DNA of 14,522 nt from Syntrophomonadaceae bacterium. Lineage in GTDB: Bacteria > Bacillota > Dethiobacteria > DTU022. This document shows positions 1 through 8,675 of the stretch, piece by piece. Location of the stretch: NCBI GenBank assembly GCA_007119335.1, contig SKPU01000237.1:1-14522 (forward strand), written 5' to 3'. The position numbers were made by a program, and so were the translations under genes. How positions within the stretch are numbered: the stretch's first letter is position 1; the number at the start of each line of letters is the position of its first letter. The notes under the pieces were generated by a model. It did no database searches, had not been told where the DNA came from, and was given only the letters and a program-made list of their open reading frames with translations.

Positions 1-819
1 AACGATTACATCAGGAATAATATAGCGGGTTTCTTCCCCCTCCCCAAAAACACTGCCCGGCTTGGGATTGAAGGTGCGAATAAATTCCACCGCTTCCTTA
101 ACCGACTGTTCATCACATCCGAGACGTGAAGCTATATAGCGGTATCTCTCATCAGCTGCTGCAGGAAGATAATTGTTTACTATTTTTTCGGCTATCTCGG
201 GGGGATCTTCCAGCTTTGCCAACTGCAGGGAAAGGCATTCCTGTAAGCTGCGGCAACCTATACCGGTCGGCTCCAGCTTCTGAACTATTCGTAACGCCTT
301 TTCCAGCTCCCCGACATTAGTGCCCAGGGCAGGCGCCAGCTCTTCAATTTCCCCCTGCAGGTAACCATTGCTATCGAGGTTGCCGGCCAGGTAAGCTGCC
401 ATACTGTACTCGCGAGGAGTAAGCGGAAGCAGGCGCAGTTGGCTCAATAAGTCTTCGAGCATTGTTCCGGTTACACCGGAATAATTTTCTACCGTGGGCA
501 GCGGATCAGAAATTTGCTTTATGCTGCCTGGAGCCTCGGGAGCAGAGTCGAGGCCCATATCCCGGAAGTACTCCTCCCAGGGGAAATCATCACCGGGAAC
601 CTGCTCTTCAGGAACTTCCACCTCGGCTTCCTCACCTTCGGGCTTTTCTTCTTCCTTATTTTCAATAACTTCCAAGAGCGGATTATTGAGCAGCTCTTCC
701 TGGATATGTTCCTGCATTTCCAGTGCCGAATACTGTAAAAGGGTTATAGCCAGTTTCAGTTCAGGGGTTATGATCAGTTTTTGGGTCTGCTCTAAATTCA
801 AATTATAATCCAGCTTCAC
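1..819 (-). CDS. rpoN: RNA polymerase sigma-54 factor RpoN, N-terminal part (cut by left edge)
   Basis: This is the alternative sigma factor that directs RNA polymerase to -24/-12 promoters and needs AAA+ enhancer-binding activators. It reads open for 273 codons from a GTG start to the window edge; the family is usually about 430-480 residues, so the C-terminal DNA-binding and RpoN-box part lies outside. Seen: a region I rich in Leu and Gln (start VKLDYNLNLEQTQKLI, then ITPELKLAITLLQYS and LLNNPLLEV), a short very acidic region II (residues about 50-85), then the core-binding domain with LLPLTPREY, LEPTGIGCRSLQECL and FNPKPGSVFGEG, ending in IIPDVIV. The GTG start is supported by an AGGAG at 828-832 with 8-base spacing. 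It follows whiA by 84 bases on the same strand. In several clostridia rpoN lies between whiA and the cggR-gap operon (recalled, not visible here). Identity is secure; regulation is not visible. Confidence 0.95.
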   Translation of the reverse strand, partial: MKLDYNLNLEQTQKLIITPELKLAITLLQYSALEMQEHIQEELLNNPLLEVIENKEEEKPEGEEAEVEVPEEQVPGDDFPWEEYFRDMGLDSAPEAPGSIKQISDPLPTVENYSGVTGTMLEDLLSQLRLLPLTPREYSMAAYLAGNLDSNGYLQGEIEELAPALGTNVGELEKALRIVQKLEPTGIGCRSLQECLSLQLAKLEDPPEIAEKIVNNYLPAAADERYRYIASRLGCDEQSVKEAVEFIRTFNPKPGSVFGEGEETRYIIPDVIV

Positions 820-903
820 TGCAAACTCTCCTGTCCTACAAGCAGGTTAATTATTTTGACTCTTGCCAACTAGCTTCGACATCTTATAACTAAATCCTGC
901 CCT

Positions 904-1875
904 TTAGTTTCTTGACTGGCATGATTCTTGCTTAGGAACAAGCCCACCTGACTTATTTAGAATCTTTTCCAACTGCCTGAATCGGTGGTTCATCCCGGAT
1001 TTACTAACCTGAGGATCAAGCATTTTGCCCAGTTCAGTTAAAGATGATTCAGGGTGGGCTCTGCGTATCAACGCTGCTTCCCGCAGTGAAGGTGATAAAT
1101 TCTCAAGACCTAGACGGCTGTCTATTTGATCAATCATGTCAAGTTGCTCCTGGCTTGAAGCAACTATTTTTTCGAGATTTGCTGTTTCGCAATTCACTCT
1201 CCGGTTAACCTGGTTGCGCATACTTCTAACCACACGCATACTTTCCAGCTCCAACAAAGCACTGCCGGCTCCTATGACCCGTAAATAATCTGCAATTGCC
1301 TCGGCGCTTTTAAAATATAAAGAGCAAAGACCTTCCCGTTTTCTTAAAAGCGGGCTCAAACTAAAATAACCGAGAATTTTTTGGTAAACAAGGGCATCTT
1401 CAGCGCTTCCACAGTTGATTTCCAAGTGATAACCGGATTGGCTTGAGACACTGATACTACCTCCGGCCAGGAACGCCCCCCTGATAAATGCTTTTCGGCA
1501 GCAGTTCCTCTTTGGAACCGCTGTGCGCATGCGGGGCAAACTGATATAACAGCCGGCCTCCTTCAAATCAAGATAGACCAGCAAGGCATCTATTTGTTCA
1601 CTGCCCGAAACCTGAACCAGGAAATGACTTTTGCGCAACTTCTTTACCTGCTGCCTTATAATGGATGGAGAGGAAACTCCCGATTGCCGAAGCAAATTGA
1701 ATAACCGCCTGGCCACTGCACTATCATCAACCACGATGATCAGAATATGCTTGTTTTGACGAATAGTATAATAACCGTTTCTGAGGATCAAAGCTTTTAG
1801 CTCCCAGGAGCTGCAGCAGCTCAGAGGCTCCTCCAACCTGGTCAGTTCATGCTTAACCTGCCTGGTTAAAGACAA
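904..1875 (-). CDS. whiA: WhiA, DNA-binding regulator (sporulation/division family)
   Basis: WhiA is a DNA-binding protein with a degenerate LAGLIDADG homing-endonuclease fold plus a C-terminal helix-turn-helix. It controls sporulation septation in Streptomyces and affects division and chromosome segregation in Bacillus. The 323-residue protein has the usual length. Seen: the N-terminal family pattern (SLTRQVKHELTRLE), the LAGLIDADG-like segment AFIRGAFLAGGSIS at about 129-142, and the C-terminal HTH signature at about 261-305 (SPSLREAALIRRAHPESSL, then LGKMLDPQVSKSGMNHR). Nuclease catalytic residues are not evident, as is normal for the family. The start is TTG at 1873-1875, chosen because a perfect AGGAGG sits 9 bases upstream in the 24-base gap after rapZ, and no better ATG exists near the N-terminus. 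It is almost certainly co-transcribed with rapZ. Unusually for Bacillota, yvcK is not between rapZ and whiA. Confidence 0.96.
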   Translation of the reverse strand: MSLTRQVKHELTRLEEPLSCCSSWELKALILRNGYYTIRQNKHILIIVVDDSAVARRLFNLLRQSGVSSPSIIRQQVKKLRKSHFLVQVSGSEQIDALLVYLDLKEAGCYISLPRMRTAVPKRNCCRKAFIRGAFLAGGSISVSSQSGYHLEINCGSAEDALVYQKILGYFSLSPLLRKREGLCSLYFKSAEAIADYLRVIGAGSALLELESMRVVRSMRNQVNRRVNCETANLEKIVASSQEQLDMIDQIDSRLGLENLSPSLREAALIRRAHPESSLTELGKMLDPQVSKSGMNHRFRQLEKILNKSGGLVPKQESCQSRN

Positions 1876-1884
1876 TTAAATGCG

Positions 1885-1890
1885 CCTCCT
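1885..1890 (-). promoter_or_regulatory. Shine-Dalgarno of whiA (AGGAGG)
   Basis: A perfect AGGAGG lies 9 bases before a TTG codon. It fixes TTG at 1873-1875 as the whiA start and shows that whiA is translated on its own initiation signal despite the very short gap after rapZ. Confidence 0.8.
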
Positions 1891-1899
1891 GTCTATCTC

Positions 1900-2742
1900 T
1901 TAATTACTTATATCCCTGTGTTCTACAGTAAGATTAAAACGTGATCCCAGAGAACGACCGAGTTCATCAGCTAATACAACTGAACGGTGCTGCCCACCGG
2001 TACAGCCGATTGCTATAACTAAACTGGTCTTACCCTCTTTAACATAAAAAGGTATGGAAAACTCCAGTAAATCAAGCAGCTTTTGGTAAAACTTGTCTGT
2101 CTCATTCCACTGCCAAAGGTAATCTTTTACCTGGTCATGTTCACCGGTTAAAGATTTAATATGCTCGACATAATGGGGGTTAGGTAAAAAGCGCACATCA
2201 AAAACAAGGTCCGCATGCGGAGGCAGTCCATATTTAAAGCCAAATGAAATGATTTGGATCTGCATGCTTTTATCGCGTTGATCAGGCTCGTAAAGCTCAA
2301 CAATTTTGGCCTTAAGCTCCCAGGGCTTCAGATAAGAGGTGTCGATTTCCTTATCGGCCTTGCCTCTTATTTCACTTAAGGCCTCCCGCTCTTTTTGAAT
2401 AGCATTCGGCAGGCTGACTTGACCCAGTGGATGAGAGCGCCTGGTCTCCTTAAATCTTCTGATCAAGACATTGTCTTCTGCTACCAGAAAAAGTATCTCG
2501 TAATCTAAGTTCCGGGTATCCATTTCCTGCAGCGCTTCAAAAAGATCTTTAAAAAAGGCTGCGCCCCGCATATCACAGACCAGGGCAATTTTTTTGTTCT
2601 CAGATTGCACAAAGAGGTCCGCAAACTTTGACATCAGGGTGGGCGGCATATTGTCAACACAGTAATAGCCCAGATCTTCAAAGCAGTCCAGAGCATGACT
2701 CTTGCCGGCCCCGGATAGGCCCGTAATCAAAACGATCCGCAT
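1900..2742 (-). CDS. rapZ: RapZ/YvcJ family nucleotide-binding protein
   Basis: RapZ (YvcJ in Bacillus) is a P-loop protein that binds and hydrolyses ATP/GTP. In Escherichia coli it acts as an RNA-binding adaptor for GlmZ decay and senses amino-sugar precursors. In Bacillota, which lack that sRNA circuit, YvcJ is linked to competence and nucleotide binding. The 280 residues match the family length. Seen: Walker A GLSGAGKS at residues 8-15, then DLGYYCVDNMPP; a Walker B-like VCDMRG near 55-60; RRSHPL near 101-106; and the C-terminal domain with FGFKYGLPPHADLVFDVRFL (about 167-186), PNPHY and GCTGGQHRSV (247-256). The ATG start abuts the P-loop as usual and no in-frame upstream start exists before a stop. 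It has no clear Shine-Dalgarno: the only G-rich tract (GAGGGGG) is about 26 bases upstream, so initiation may be weak. It is followed after 24 bases by whiA. Confidence 0.95.
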   Translation of the reverse strand: MRIVLITGLSGAGKSHALDCFEDLGYYCVDNMPPTLMSKFADLFVQSENKKIALVCDMRGAAFFKDLFEALQEMDTRNLDYEILFLVAEDNVLIRRFKETRRSHPLGQVSLPNAIQKEREALSEIRGKADKEIDTSYLKPWELKAKIVELYEPDQRDKSMQIQIISFGFKYGLPPHADLVFDVRFLPNPHYVEHIKSLTGEHDQVKDYLWQWNETDKFYQKLLDLLEFSIPFYVKEGKTSLVIAIGCTGGQHRSVVLADELGRSLGSRFNLTVEHRDISN

Positions 2743-2832
2743 TTCATTGTCATTACCGACTTAAATCGCCCCCTCTAACGAATAAAAATGCCAATTAAAG
2801 TATATTCTATAACGCTACTCTTCGATTCTCCA

Positions 2833-3654
2833 CTATCTGGAATGGTTCAACACGTATTTTTCAATAACTTCCGCAACTCCATCTTCATAATGCGGCGCAG
2901 CAATCAAGCCTGCCGCTTTAAGCACTGCCGGTTGGGCATTGCCCACAGCCACACCCAGTCCTGCATAAGTGACCATGTCAAGATCATTGAGCCCATCTCC
3001 AAAAGCAATGATTTCTTCTGCCCTTAACCCGTACTGCTCTACCAACCACTGCAGAGCCTGACCCTTTGTAGCCTTTTTGTCAGTAACTTCAAGAAAATAC
3101 GGACGCGACTGCAGGATAGAAAGGGTTTTCCCAAAACGAGCTTTCAATTTTGATTCAAGTTGATCAACATCGCCATCCCAGCTGATAATACTAATCTTGT
3201 TGGGCTTAATCCCTTTTTGTTTCAGAAAAAATCGTAAATCCCCGACCTGCTGCGGGACAATATTAGTCAAAGCCTGGTAGTAACGGGAATACTCGTTTTC
3301 TTCACAGATAAACATTTCATCATCGACAAAGATACCAATATGAAAATCAAACTTTTTTGCTTCATCAATTACAGCAATTGCTAGATGGTTATCAAGTGAC
3401 CGGTCAAGAATAATTCTTCTGCTCTGTGCTGTTTTAATCAGGGCTCCATGGCAGTTTATCAGCGGCCAGTCACAATTAAACCCCAAATCCTGCATGTAAG
3501 AGATGCTGGTTTTAAACATACGCCCTGTGGCGATTGTAAATTTGACTCCACGGGACACAGCCTCTTGGATAGCATTTTTGTTCCGGGCAGATATTAATGA
3601 ATTTTTATCGAGCAATGTATCATCAAGATCCGCTGCAATCAGGCGGAAACGCAT
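2833..3654 (-). CDS. Cof-type HAD-IIB phosphatase
   Basis: This is a soluble haloacid-dehalogenase superfamily hydrolase of the Cof/YidA type, which removes phosphate from small molecules such as sugar phosphates and nucleotides; the substrate cannot be told from sequence. All four HAD motifs are visible in the 273-residue product: motif I AADLDDTLLD (nucleophile Asp9, general acid Asp11), motif II Thr43 in ATGR, motif III Lys197 in KATKGQAL, and motif IV FGDGLNDLDM (Asp220, Asp224) followed by AGLGVAVGNA. The cap domain lies between motifs II and III, as in type IIB. The reading frame stays open 20 codons further upstream (to 3714). The ATG at 3652-3654 is preferred because GGGGAGG lies 6 bases before it and motif I then falls at the normal place. 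It sits 154 bases after uvrC and 90 bases before rapZ, with a likely promoter of its own. Confidence 0.93.
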   Translation of the reverse strand: MRFRLIAADLDDTLLDKNSLISARNKNAIQEAVSRGVKFTIATGRMFKTSISYMQDLGFNCDWPLINCHGALIKTAQSRRIILDRSLDNHLAIAVIDEAKKFDFHIGIFVDDEMFICEENEYSRYYQALTNIVPQQVGDLRFFLKQKGIKPNKISIISWDGDVDQLESKLKARFGKTLSILQSRPYFLEVTDKKATKGQALQWLVEQYGLRAEEIIAFGDGLNDLDMVTYAGLGVAVGNAQPAVLKAAGLIAAPHYEDGVAEVIEKYVLNHSR

Positions 3655-3660
3655 TTCATT

Positions 3661-3667
3661 CCTCCCC
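3661..3667 (-). promoter_or_regulatory. Shine-Dalgarno deciding the HAD phosphatase start
   Basis: GGGGAGG on the minus strand, 6 bases before the ATG at 3652-3654. It favours this ATG over a candidate at 3714 that has no good ribosome binding site. Confidence 0.8.
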
Positions 3668-3678
3668 TGGACTTTAAT

Positions 3679-3690
3679 ATTATAATAGCA
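3679..3690 (-). promoter_or_regulatory. Putative extended -10 promoter for the HAD-rapZ-whiA block
   Basis: The minus strand reads TGCTATTATAAT. This can be seen as an extended -10 (TGC plus TATTAT) or a consensus TATAAT at 3679-3684, about 25-35 bases before the HAD start. No convincing TTGACA-like -35 box is present, which fits an extended -10 promoter but keeps the call tentative. Confidence 0.4.
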
Positions 3691-3808
3691 AATAGTGTTT
3701 AGGTTTATGGACATTTCATATTGAGCGAAGGGAGAGATTTAACCGGTCCTCCTGCTTCTCCGCTGGTGAGTATAGTATAACATAAACTATTGAATAACTG
3801 CGCAAAGG

Positions 3809-5701
3809 TCAGGTGGTTGCATTGCTACCGCCCTGTTCCTTTTCTGCTGCTTCATTTTCTCCTTGTAACCTGGCCTGAATAAGGGCAGCCAGGGAATTGT
3901 TGATACCGGGGATCTTTGTAAGCTCGTCAAGGGAAGCTGCCTTGATGTTTTCGGCGCTTCCAAAATATTCAAGCAGGGCTGTGCGCCGGAAAGGCCCGAT
4001 ACCTGGAATATCCTCCAGCTGAGAATGAATACTGCTTCGATCTTTACGGCGGCGGTGACCACTTATCGCGAAACGGTGAACCTCATCACGAACACGCTGC
4101 AGCATTTGAAGCATAGCATTATCGGAAGCTAAACGAACCGGCAGGGCTGAATCCTCCAGGAACAATTGATCCGGGTTTTTGGCAAGAGCCACCAGCGTAA
4201 CGCCCTGCAGATCCGTCTCATCCAGGGCTTCACGGGCGGAACTTAGCTGCCCCTTTCCACCATCAATGATCATCAAATCAGGTCTTGGCCAATCTTTTTG
4301 AGCAGCCCGCCTGGTTAGAACTTCCTGTAGAGCTGCATAATCATCGCCGGCAGGCGCCTTTCGTATGTTAAATCGGCGATAGCCTTCTTTGGCAGGTTCT
4401 CCCTGTTGGAAAACGACCATAGCTCCCACCGGTTGACCACCCCTGAGATGCGAAATATCATAGCCTTCAATCCTTTGCGGAGGGGCATCCAATCCGACCA
4501 GACGGCCCAGTTCCTCAAGAGGCTGCTCTGTTCTCCTGACTCTTTGCTGTTCTTCTTCTTCCAGCCGAAGCATACAGTTGCGCCTGGCCAGTTCGACAAT
4601 TTTTTTTAAATGTCCTCGACGGGGCACCCGCAAGCTAATTTTCCGATCGGCTCTAACTCTCAGCCACCGTTCAAGTAATTCAGCATCAGTGGGTGGGTCT
4701 GAAACAACAACTTCCTGCGGCACACTTTCTACCTGGTTATAATAGGTTTTTATAAAAGAAGCAATCACCTCTTCATCTTCCACATCTTCGGAGCCGACCA
4801 GTGAAAAGTGATCCTGGCTGAGCAATTTTCCACCTCTGACCTGAAAAAGGTGGACGGCAGAGCGGTTCTTATGCCGGCCGAGGGCCAAAACATCACGATC
4901 TGCTTCATCTTCGTTCAAATTCATCTTTTGCTGCTGCCCGGCCACCCGTTCCAATGAGTGCAGGCGGTCACGCAATGCTGCGGCTTCTTCAAATTTTTGT
5001 TCCCGGGCAGCTTCTTCCATCTGGTTTTTAAGCTTTTTTTGCAGCTCACCATAGCGTCCCTGTAAAAAAAGAAGAATCTGTTTAACCATTTTAGTGTATC
5101 GTTCAGGTGAAACGTGATTCTCGCCCCGGCAGGGTGCCAGGCAGCGTTTCATCTGGTAATTAAGACAGGGCCGGCCGGAAACCGCCTCTCCATGAAGAGG
5201 CTGCCGGCAGCGGCGCAGGGGGAATATTGAACCGATAAACTGCATCGTTTCACGAACTGCCCGGACATCGGTAAAAGGGCCAAAGCGATGCTCCTCCCTG
5301 CCTGGAAAAGGTTCATAGCGCGCCCGCCGGCTGCCTGTTTGAGTCAACCGCATTAATTCCAAACGAGGATAAAGCTCGGGTGTAATGATCAAATATGGAT
5401 AATCTTTATCATCTTTCAGGGTTACATTATAGCGGGGACGATATTCCTTGATCAGGTTACATTCAAGAATGAGCGCTTCCACTTCAGTATCAGTTACCAC
5501 AAAATCCAAATCAGCTAAACTTGCCTGTAAAGAGCGCAGCCGGGGTGACATATGCTCATTTTCGGCAACATATGATCGAAGCCTCTGGCGCAGTGAAAGC
5601 GCTTTACCGACATAAATAACCCGGTCATTATTATCTTTTAGAAGATATACTCCCGGCAACTCAGGAGCCTGTTTTACTTTTCCTTTGAGACTCTCAATCA
5701 T
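3809..5701 (-). CDS. uvrC: UvrC, excinuclease ABC subunit C
   Basis: UvrC makes both incisions around a DNA lesion after UvrB has been loaded. The 630-residue protein has the full domain order: GIY-YIG nuclease domain for the 3' incision (GVY at 17-19, YVG at 30-32, YNVTLKDDKDYPY near 91-103); a cysteine cluster C165-X13-C179-X7-C187-X3-C191, the kind reported to bind a [4Fe-4S] cluster in E. coli UvrC; a UVR helix that contacts UvrB (EEAAREQKFEEAAALRDRL, about 229-247); an RNase H-like nuclease domain for the 5' incision with Asp415 (GYDISH), Asp480 (IIDGGKGQ) and His542 (EVHRFA); and two helix-hairpin-helix motifs (DIPGIGP near 564 and KIPGINN near 596). The frame is open to a TTG at 5740, but the ATG at 5699-5701 has GGAGAG 7 bases upstream and gives the standard N-terminus. 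It is third in the uvrB-uvrA-uvrC set. Confidence 0.97.
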   Translation of the reverse strand: MIESLKGKVKQAPELPGVYLLKDNNDRVIYVGKALSLRQRLRSYVAENEHMSPRLRSLQASLADLDFVVTDTEVEALILECNLIKEYRPRYNVTLKDDKDYPYLIITPELYPRLELMRLTQTGSRRARYEPFPGREEHRFGPFTDVRAVRETMQFIGSIFPLRRCRQPLHGEAVSGRPCLNYQMKRCLAPCRGENHVSPERYTKMVKQILLFLQGRYGELQKKLKNQMEEAAREQKFEEAAALRDRLHSLERVAGQQQKMNLNEDEADRDVLALGRHKNRSAVHLFQVRGGKLLSQDHFSLVGSEDVEDEEVIASFIKTYYNQVESVPQEVVVSDPPTDAELLERWLRVRADRKISLRVPRRGHLKKIVELARRNCMLRLEEEEQQRVRRTEQPLEELGRLVGLDAPPQRIEGYDISHLRGGQPVGAMVVFQQGEPAKEGYRRFNIRKAPAGDDYAALQEVLTRRAAQKDWPRPDLMIIDGGKGQLSSAREALDETDLQGVTLVALAKNPDQLFLEDSALPVRLASDNAMLQMLQRVRDEVHRFAISGHRRRKDRSSIHSQLEDIPGIGPFRRTALLEYFGSAENIKAASLDELTKIPGINNSLAALIQARLQGENEAAEKEQGGSNATT

Positions 5702-5708
5702 CTTTAAT

Positions 5709-5714
5709 CTCTCC
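5709..5714 (-). promoter_or_regulatory. Shine-Dalgarno of uvrC (GGAGAG)
   Basis: GGAGAG lies 7 bases before the ATG at 5699-5701, which decides that start over the in-frame TTG at 5738-5740. Confidence 0.7.
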
Positions 5715-5720
5715 AAACCA

Positions 5721-5812
5721 GGGACAGAGAAACCAAACAACCAGGACCAGTTAGTTTGGTGGGTCTCCTCTCCGATCTTGCCAGGCAGGGGCAGACAGAA
5801 AAACCGTCCCCC
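5721..5812. repeat. Imperfect repeat and hairpin in the uvrA-uvrC spacer
   Basis: The 133-base spacer between uvrA and uvrC holds GGGACAGAGAAACC at 5721-5734 and GACAGAAAAACCGTCCCC at 5794-5811 on the plus strand, so its ends begin with GGGAC and finish with GTCCC. Inside it, ACCAAAC at 5732-5738 can pair with GTTTGGT at 5754-5760 (7 base pairs, 15-base loop). The AGAAAAACCGTCCCC word recurs almost exactly in the uvrB-uvrA spacer (8737-8751). It carries no ORF and no U-tract terminator. It looks like a small dispersed intergenic repeat, possibly REP-like; I cannot show copies elsewhere. Confidence 0.5.
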
Positions 5813-5834
5813 AGCCTTATGCCTTTTCCGCTGC

Positions 5835-8669
5835 TTATATTTTAGCTGCCTTGCGCTGCTCCGGCAATAATTCGATCAACCATTGACCGGTATATGATGC
5901 AGGGCAGCTGGCCACTTCTTCCGGGGTGCCTGTGGCGACGACCTGTCCGCCGCTGTCTCCCCCTTCCGGTCCGAGGTCGATCAGATAATCAGCCCGCTTT
6001 AGCACTTCCATGTGATGTTCAATAACCACTACTGTATTCCCGCTGTCAACCAACCGATCAAGAATTGTTAAAAGTTTATCTATATCATCAAGGTGCAGGC
6101 CGGTGGTCGGTTCATCAAGGATATAGAGACTGCGGCCATTGCTGCGCCTTGATAGCTCTGTGGCCAGCTTGACCCGCTGAGCCTCTCCGCCCGAAAGGGT
6201 AGTCGCCGGCTGCCCTAACTTAATATAGCCAAGGCCGACATCATAAAGGAGCTGCATCTTGCGCTGCACTTTTGGAATCGCTGAGAAAAAGTCAAGGGCT
6301 TCTTCTACGTTCATATTGAGAACATCAGCGATGCTCTTTTCTTTATAGAGCACTTCCAGGGTTTCCCGGTTATAGCGTTTGCCGCGGCAAACTTCACAGG
6401 GAACATAAACATCGGGCAAAAAGTGCATTTCAATTCTAATAATACCGTCTCCGCGACATGCTTCGCAGCGTCCACCTTTAACATTAAAACTGAAACGTCC
6501 CGGCTTGTAACCGCGGCGGCGCGACTCAGCTGCTTTGGAGAAAATTTCACGTATTCCATCGAACATCCCCGTGTAAGTCGCCGGGTTCGAACGCGGGGTC
6601 CGGCCAATCGGTGATTGATCAATAACAATAACTTTATCAAGATGCTCTACTCCTTGCAGACCACTGTGTTCGCCTGCCTGTTCCCGTGAACGGTGCAGCT
6701 TGCGAGAAAGTGAACGGGCCAATACTTCATTGATCAGGGTGCTTTTACCAGAACCTGATACTCCGGCCACTCCGATAAAAAGACCCAGTGGAATCCCAAC
6801 ATCAATATTCTGCAAGTTATGTTCCCGGGCTCCCTCTATCTGCAGCCATCGATCAGAAGGTAAGCGCCTTTGATCCGGCAGAGCAACAGAACGACGTCCA
6901 GCCAGATAATCTCCGGTTATTGAATCCGGGGTTGCCATTAAATCCTCTACATCGCCCTGGGCAACAACCTTACCTCCGGCTGCTCCTGCGCCGGGCCCGA
7001 TATCTACCAGGTGATCCGCCCCTCGAATGGTTTCTTCGTCGTGTTCGACAATCAAAACGGTATTGCCGAGATCCCGCAGCGCTTTGAGAGTAGTAATTAA
7101 CCGGGCATTGTCCCTTTGATGCAAACCAATACTCGGTTCATCCAAAATGTATATAACGCCGGTCAGGCCGGAACCAATCTGGGTAGCCAGCCTGATTCGC
7201 TGAGCTTCACCTCCGGATAGGGTTGATGCTGCACGGTCAAGGTTCAAATACTGCAGACCAACATTGCGCAAGAATTGCAGTCTTTCCGCAATTTCCTTCA
7301 GGACCTGGCGGGCTATATATTCTTCGCGTTCAGTAAGCTTGAGCTGATCGAAAAATTCAGCGGCTTGCTCGATAGTGAGGGCCGAAACCTGGGCTATGTT
7401 ATAACCGGCCAAAAGAACAGCCAGGCTGGATGATTTAAGGCGTTTCCCTTTGCAGGCAGGACAAGGTTTCGTTTGCATAAACTTCTCCATAATAGCTCTC
7501 ATCTCTTCAGACGTGGTTGATGCATAACGGCGTTCGAGGAGCTTAAGGACTCCTGGAAAAACTTTTTTGTAGTTCCGCACTCTTTTAAACATATTGACAT
7601 AGCGGAAACTAACCTTTTCGGGAGAACCATAAAGAATTTTATGCTGTATTTCCGGAGAGAGATCTTTAAATGGCATATCCAGATCAACACCCCAGGCTTT
7701 AGCGGCTGCCTCCAGGAACTGCTGGTAGTAATTTTGTCCTGACCAGGGATGAACTGCTCCTTCCCGCAAAGATAATTCTGGATAGGGTATGACCAGTTCG
7801 GATGCAAATTCAGACTTACTGCCAAGCCCACTGCATTCGGGACAAGCCCCATATGGGCTGTTAAATGAAAATATTCGCGGGCTGAGTTCTTCGAAACTAA
7901 AACCACACTCCGCACAGGCAAAATTCTCGCTGAATAACTGTTCTTTGCCTTCGATTTCCTGAATTAAAACCAGACCCTCGCTGAGTTTAAGAGCATTCTC
8001 CAAGGAGTCAGCCAGGCGAGCCTGCATTCCTTCCCGGATAATCAAGCGGTCAACAACTACTTCAATAGAGTGTTTTTTTTGCTTGTCTAGTATAATTTCT
8101 TCTTCCAGTTCACGAACTTCTCCATCAACCCTGACCCGCACGTAGCCTTTACGTCTCATTTCCTCAAAAAGACGGGAATATTCCCCTTTCCGCCCCCTGA
8201 CCATGGGAGCAAGCACCTGGATCCGAGATTGATCGGGCATACTGACCACCTGATCGACTATTTGCTGCACCGTTTGCTGGCTAATCGGTTTATGGCAGGT
8301 TGGACAGTGGGGATTACCAATCCGGGCAAAAAGAAGCCGAATATAATCATAAATTTCTGTCACTGTCCCCACCGTTGAACGTGGATTTCGGGATGCTGTT
8401 TTTTGGTCTATTGAAATTGCCGGTGAAAGACCTTCAATCTGATCTAGGTCAGGTTTTTCCATCTGCCCTAGAAATTGACGAGCATAAGCCGAAAGTGACT
8501 CTACATAGCGCCGCTGTCCTTCGGCATAGATTGTATCAAAGGCCAGGGAAGACTTTCCTGAACCGCTTAAACCGGTAAATACAATTAACTGATTACGGGG
8601 CAGGGACAGGTTAATATTTTTTAAGTTATGTTCCCGCGCGCCGCGAATTATAATTTCTCCTGCTGACAA
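5835..8669 (-). CDS. uvrA: UvrA, excinuclease ABC subunit A
   Basis: UvrA is the damage-scanning ABC-type ATPase that dimerises and loads UvrB on lesions. Residue numbers count from the longer GTG start at 8678. Seen: Walker [10 protein letters not shown] (36-44); a Cys pair CPTC (125-128) and CPAC (406-409), probably one zinc site; CAEC (255-258) with CPEC (279-282); first ABC signature LSGGEAQR (487-494) and Walker B ILDEPS; second Walker [10 protein letters not shown] (639-647); the C-terminal zinc finger CEAC (738-741) with CEVC (761-764); and second signature LSGGEAQR (828-835) with [10 protein letters not shown]. Length (944-947) is normal and nothing is missing. I prefer the TTG at 8667-8669 because GAGGTG lies 6 bases before it; the upstream GTG at 8678 is part of that GAGGTG and has no site of its own. 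It lies between uvrB and uvrC. Confidence 0.97.
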   Translation of the reverse strand: MSAGEIIIRGAREHNLKNINLSLPRNQLIVFTGLSGSGKSSLAFDTIYAEGQRRYVESLSAYARQFLGQMEKPDLDQIEGLSPAISIDQKTASRNPRSTVGTVTEIYDYIRLLFARIGNPHCPTCHKPISQQTVQQIVDQVVSMPDQSRIQVLAPMVRGRKGEYSRLFEEMRRKGYVRVRVDGEVRELEEEIILDKQKKHSIEVVVDRLIIREGMQARLADSLENALKLSEGLVLIQEIEGKEQLFSENFACAECGFSFEELSPRIFSFNSPYGACPECSGLGSKSEFASELVIPYPELSLREGAVHPWSGQNYYQQFLEAAAKAWGVDLDMPFKDLSPEIQHKILYGSPEKVSFRYVNMFKRVRNYKKVFPGVLKLLERRYASTTSEEMRAIMEKFMQTKPCPACKGKRLKSSSLAVLLAGYNIAQVSALTIEQAAEFFDQLKLTEREEYIARQVLKEIAERLQFLRNVGLQYLNLDRAASTLSGGEAQRIRLATQIGSGLTGVIYILDEPSIGLHQRDNARLITTLKALRDLGNTVLIVEHDEETIRGADHLVDIGPGAGAAGGKVVAQGDVEDLMATPDSITGDYLAGRRSVALPDQRRLPSDRWLQIEGAREHNLQNIDVGIPLGLFIGVAGVSGSGKSTLINEVLARSLSRKLHRSREQAGEHSGLQGVEHLDKVIVIDQSPIGRTPRSNPATYTGMFDGIREIFSKAAESRRRGYKPGRFSFNVKGGRCEACRGDGIIRIEMHFLPDVYVPCEVCRGKRYNRETLEVLYKEKSIADVLNMNVEEALDFFSAIPKVQRKMQLLYDVGLGYIKLGQPATTLSGGEAQRVKLATELSRRSNGRSLYILDEPTTGLHLDDIDKLLTILDRLVDSGNTVVVIEHHMEVLKRADYLIDLGPEGGDSGGQVVATGTPEEVASCPASYTGQWLIELLPEQRKAAKI

Positions 8670-8675
8670 TTCGGT

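Noticed and set aside
126..808. Several plus-strand reading frames of 64-104 codons opposite rpoN
   Set aside because: They lie antisense to a convincing rpoN frame, have low-complexity Ser/Pro composition and lack ribosome binding sites.
820..903. Promoter or sigma-54 autoregulatory site before rpoN
   Set aside because: TTGGCA and TATAAG words occur but not at usable spacing, and no TGGCAC-N5-TTGC match is present.
3655..3714. Longer HAD protein starting at 3714
   Set aside because: The 20 extra residues do not resemble the family, precede motif I by too much, and have no ribosome binding site, while the ATG at 3654 does.
3721..3780. AGGAGG-like tract on the minus strand between uvrC and the HAD gene, suggesting a small gene
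   Set aside because: No start codon lies 4-12 bases after it, and the first ATG downstream (near 3720) reaches a stop after four codons.
6311..7921. Minus- and plus-strand frames of about 60-140 codons inside uvrA
   Set aside because: They are out-of-frame shadows of a full-length UvrA whose motifs are all intact; no family features in the alternative products.
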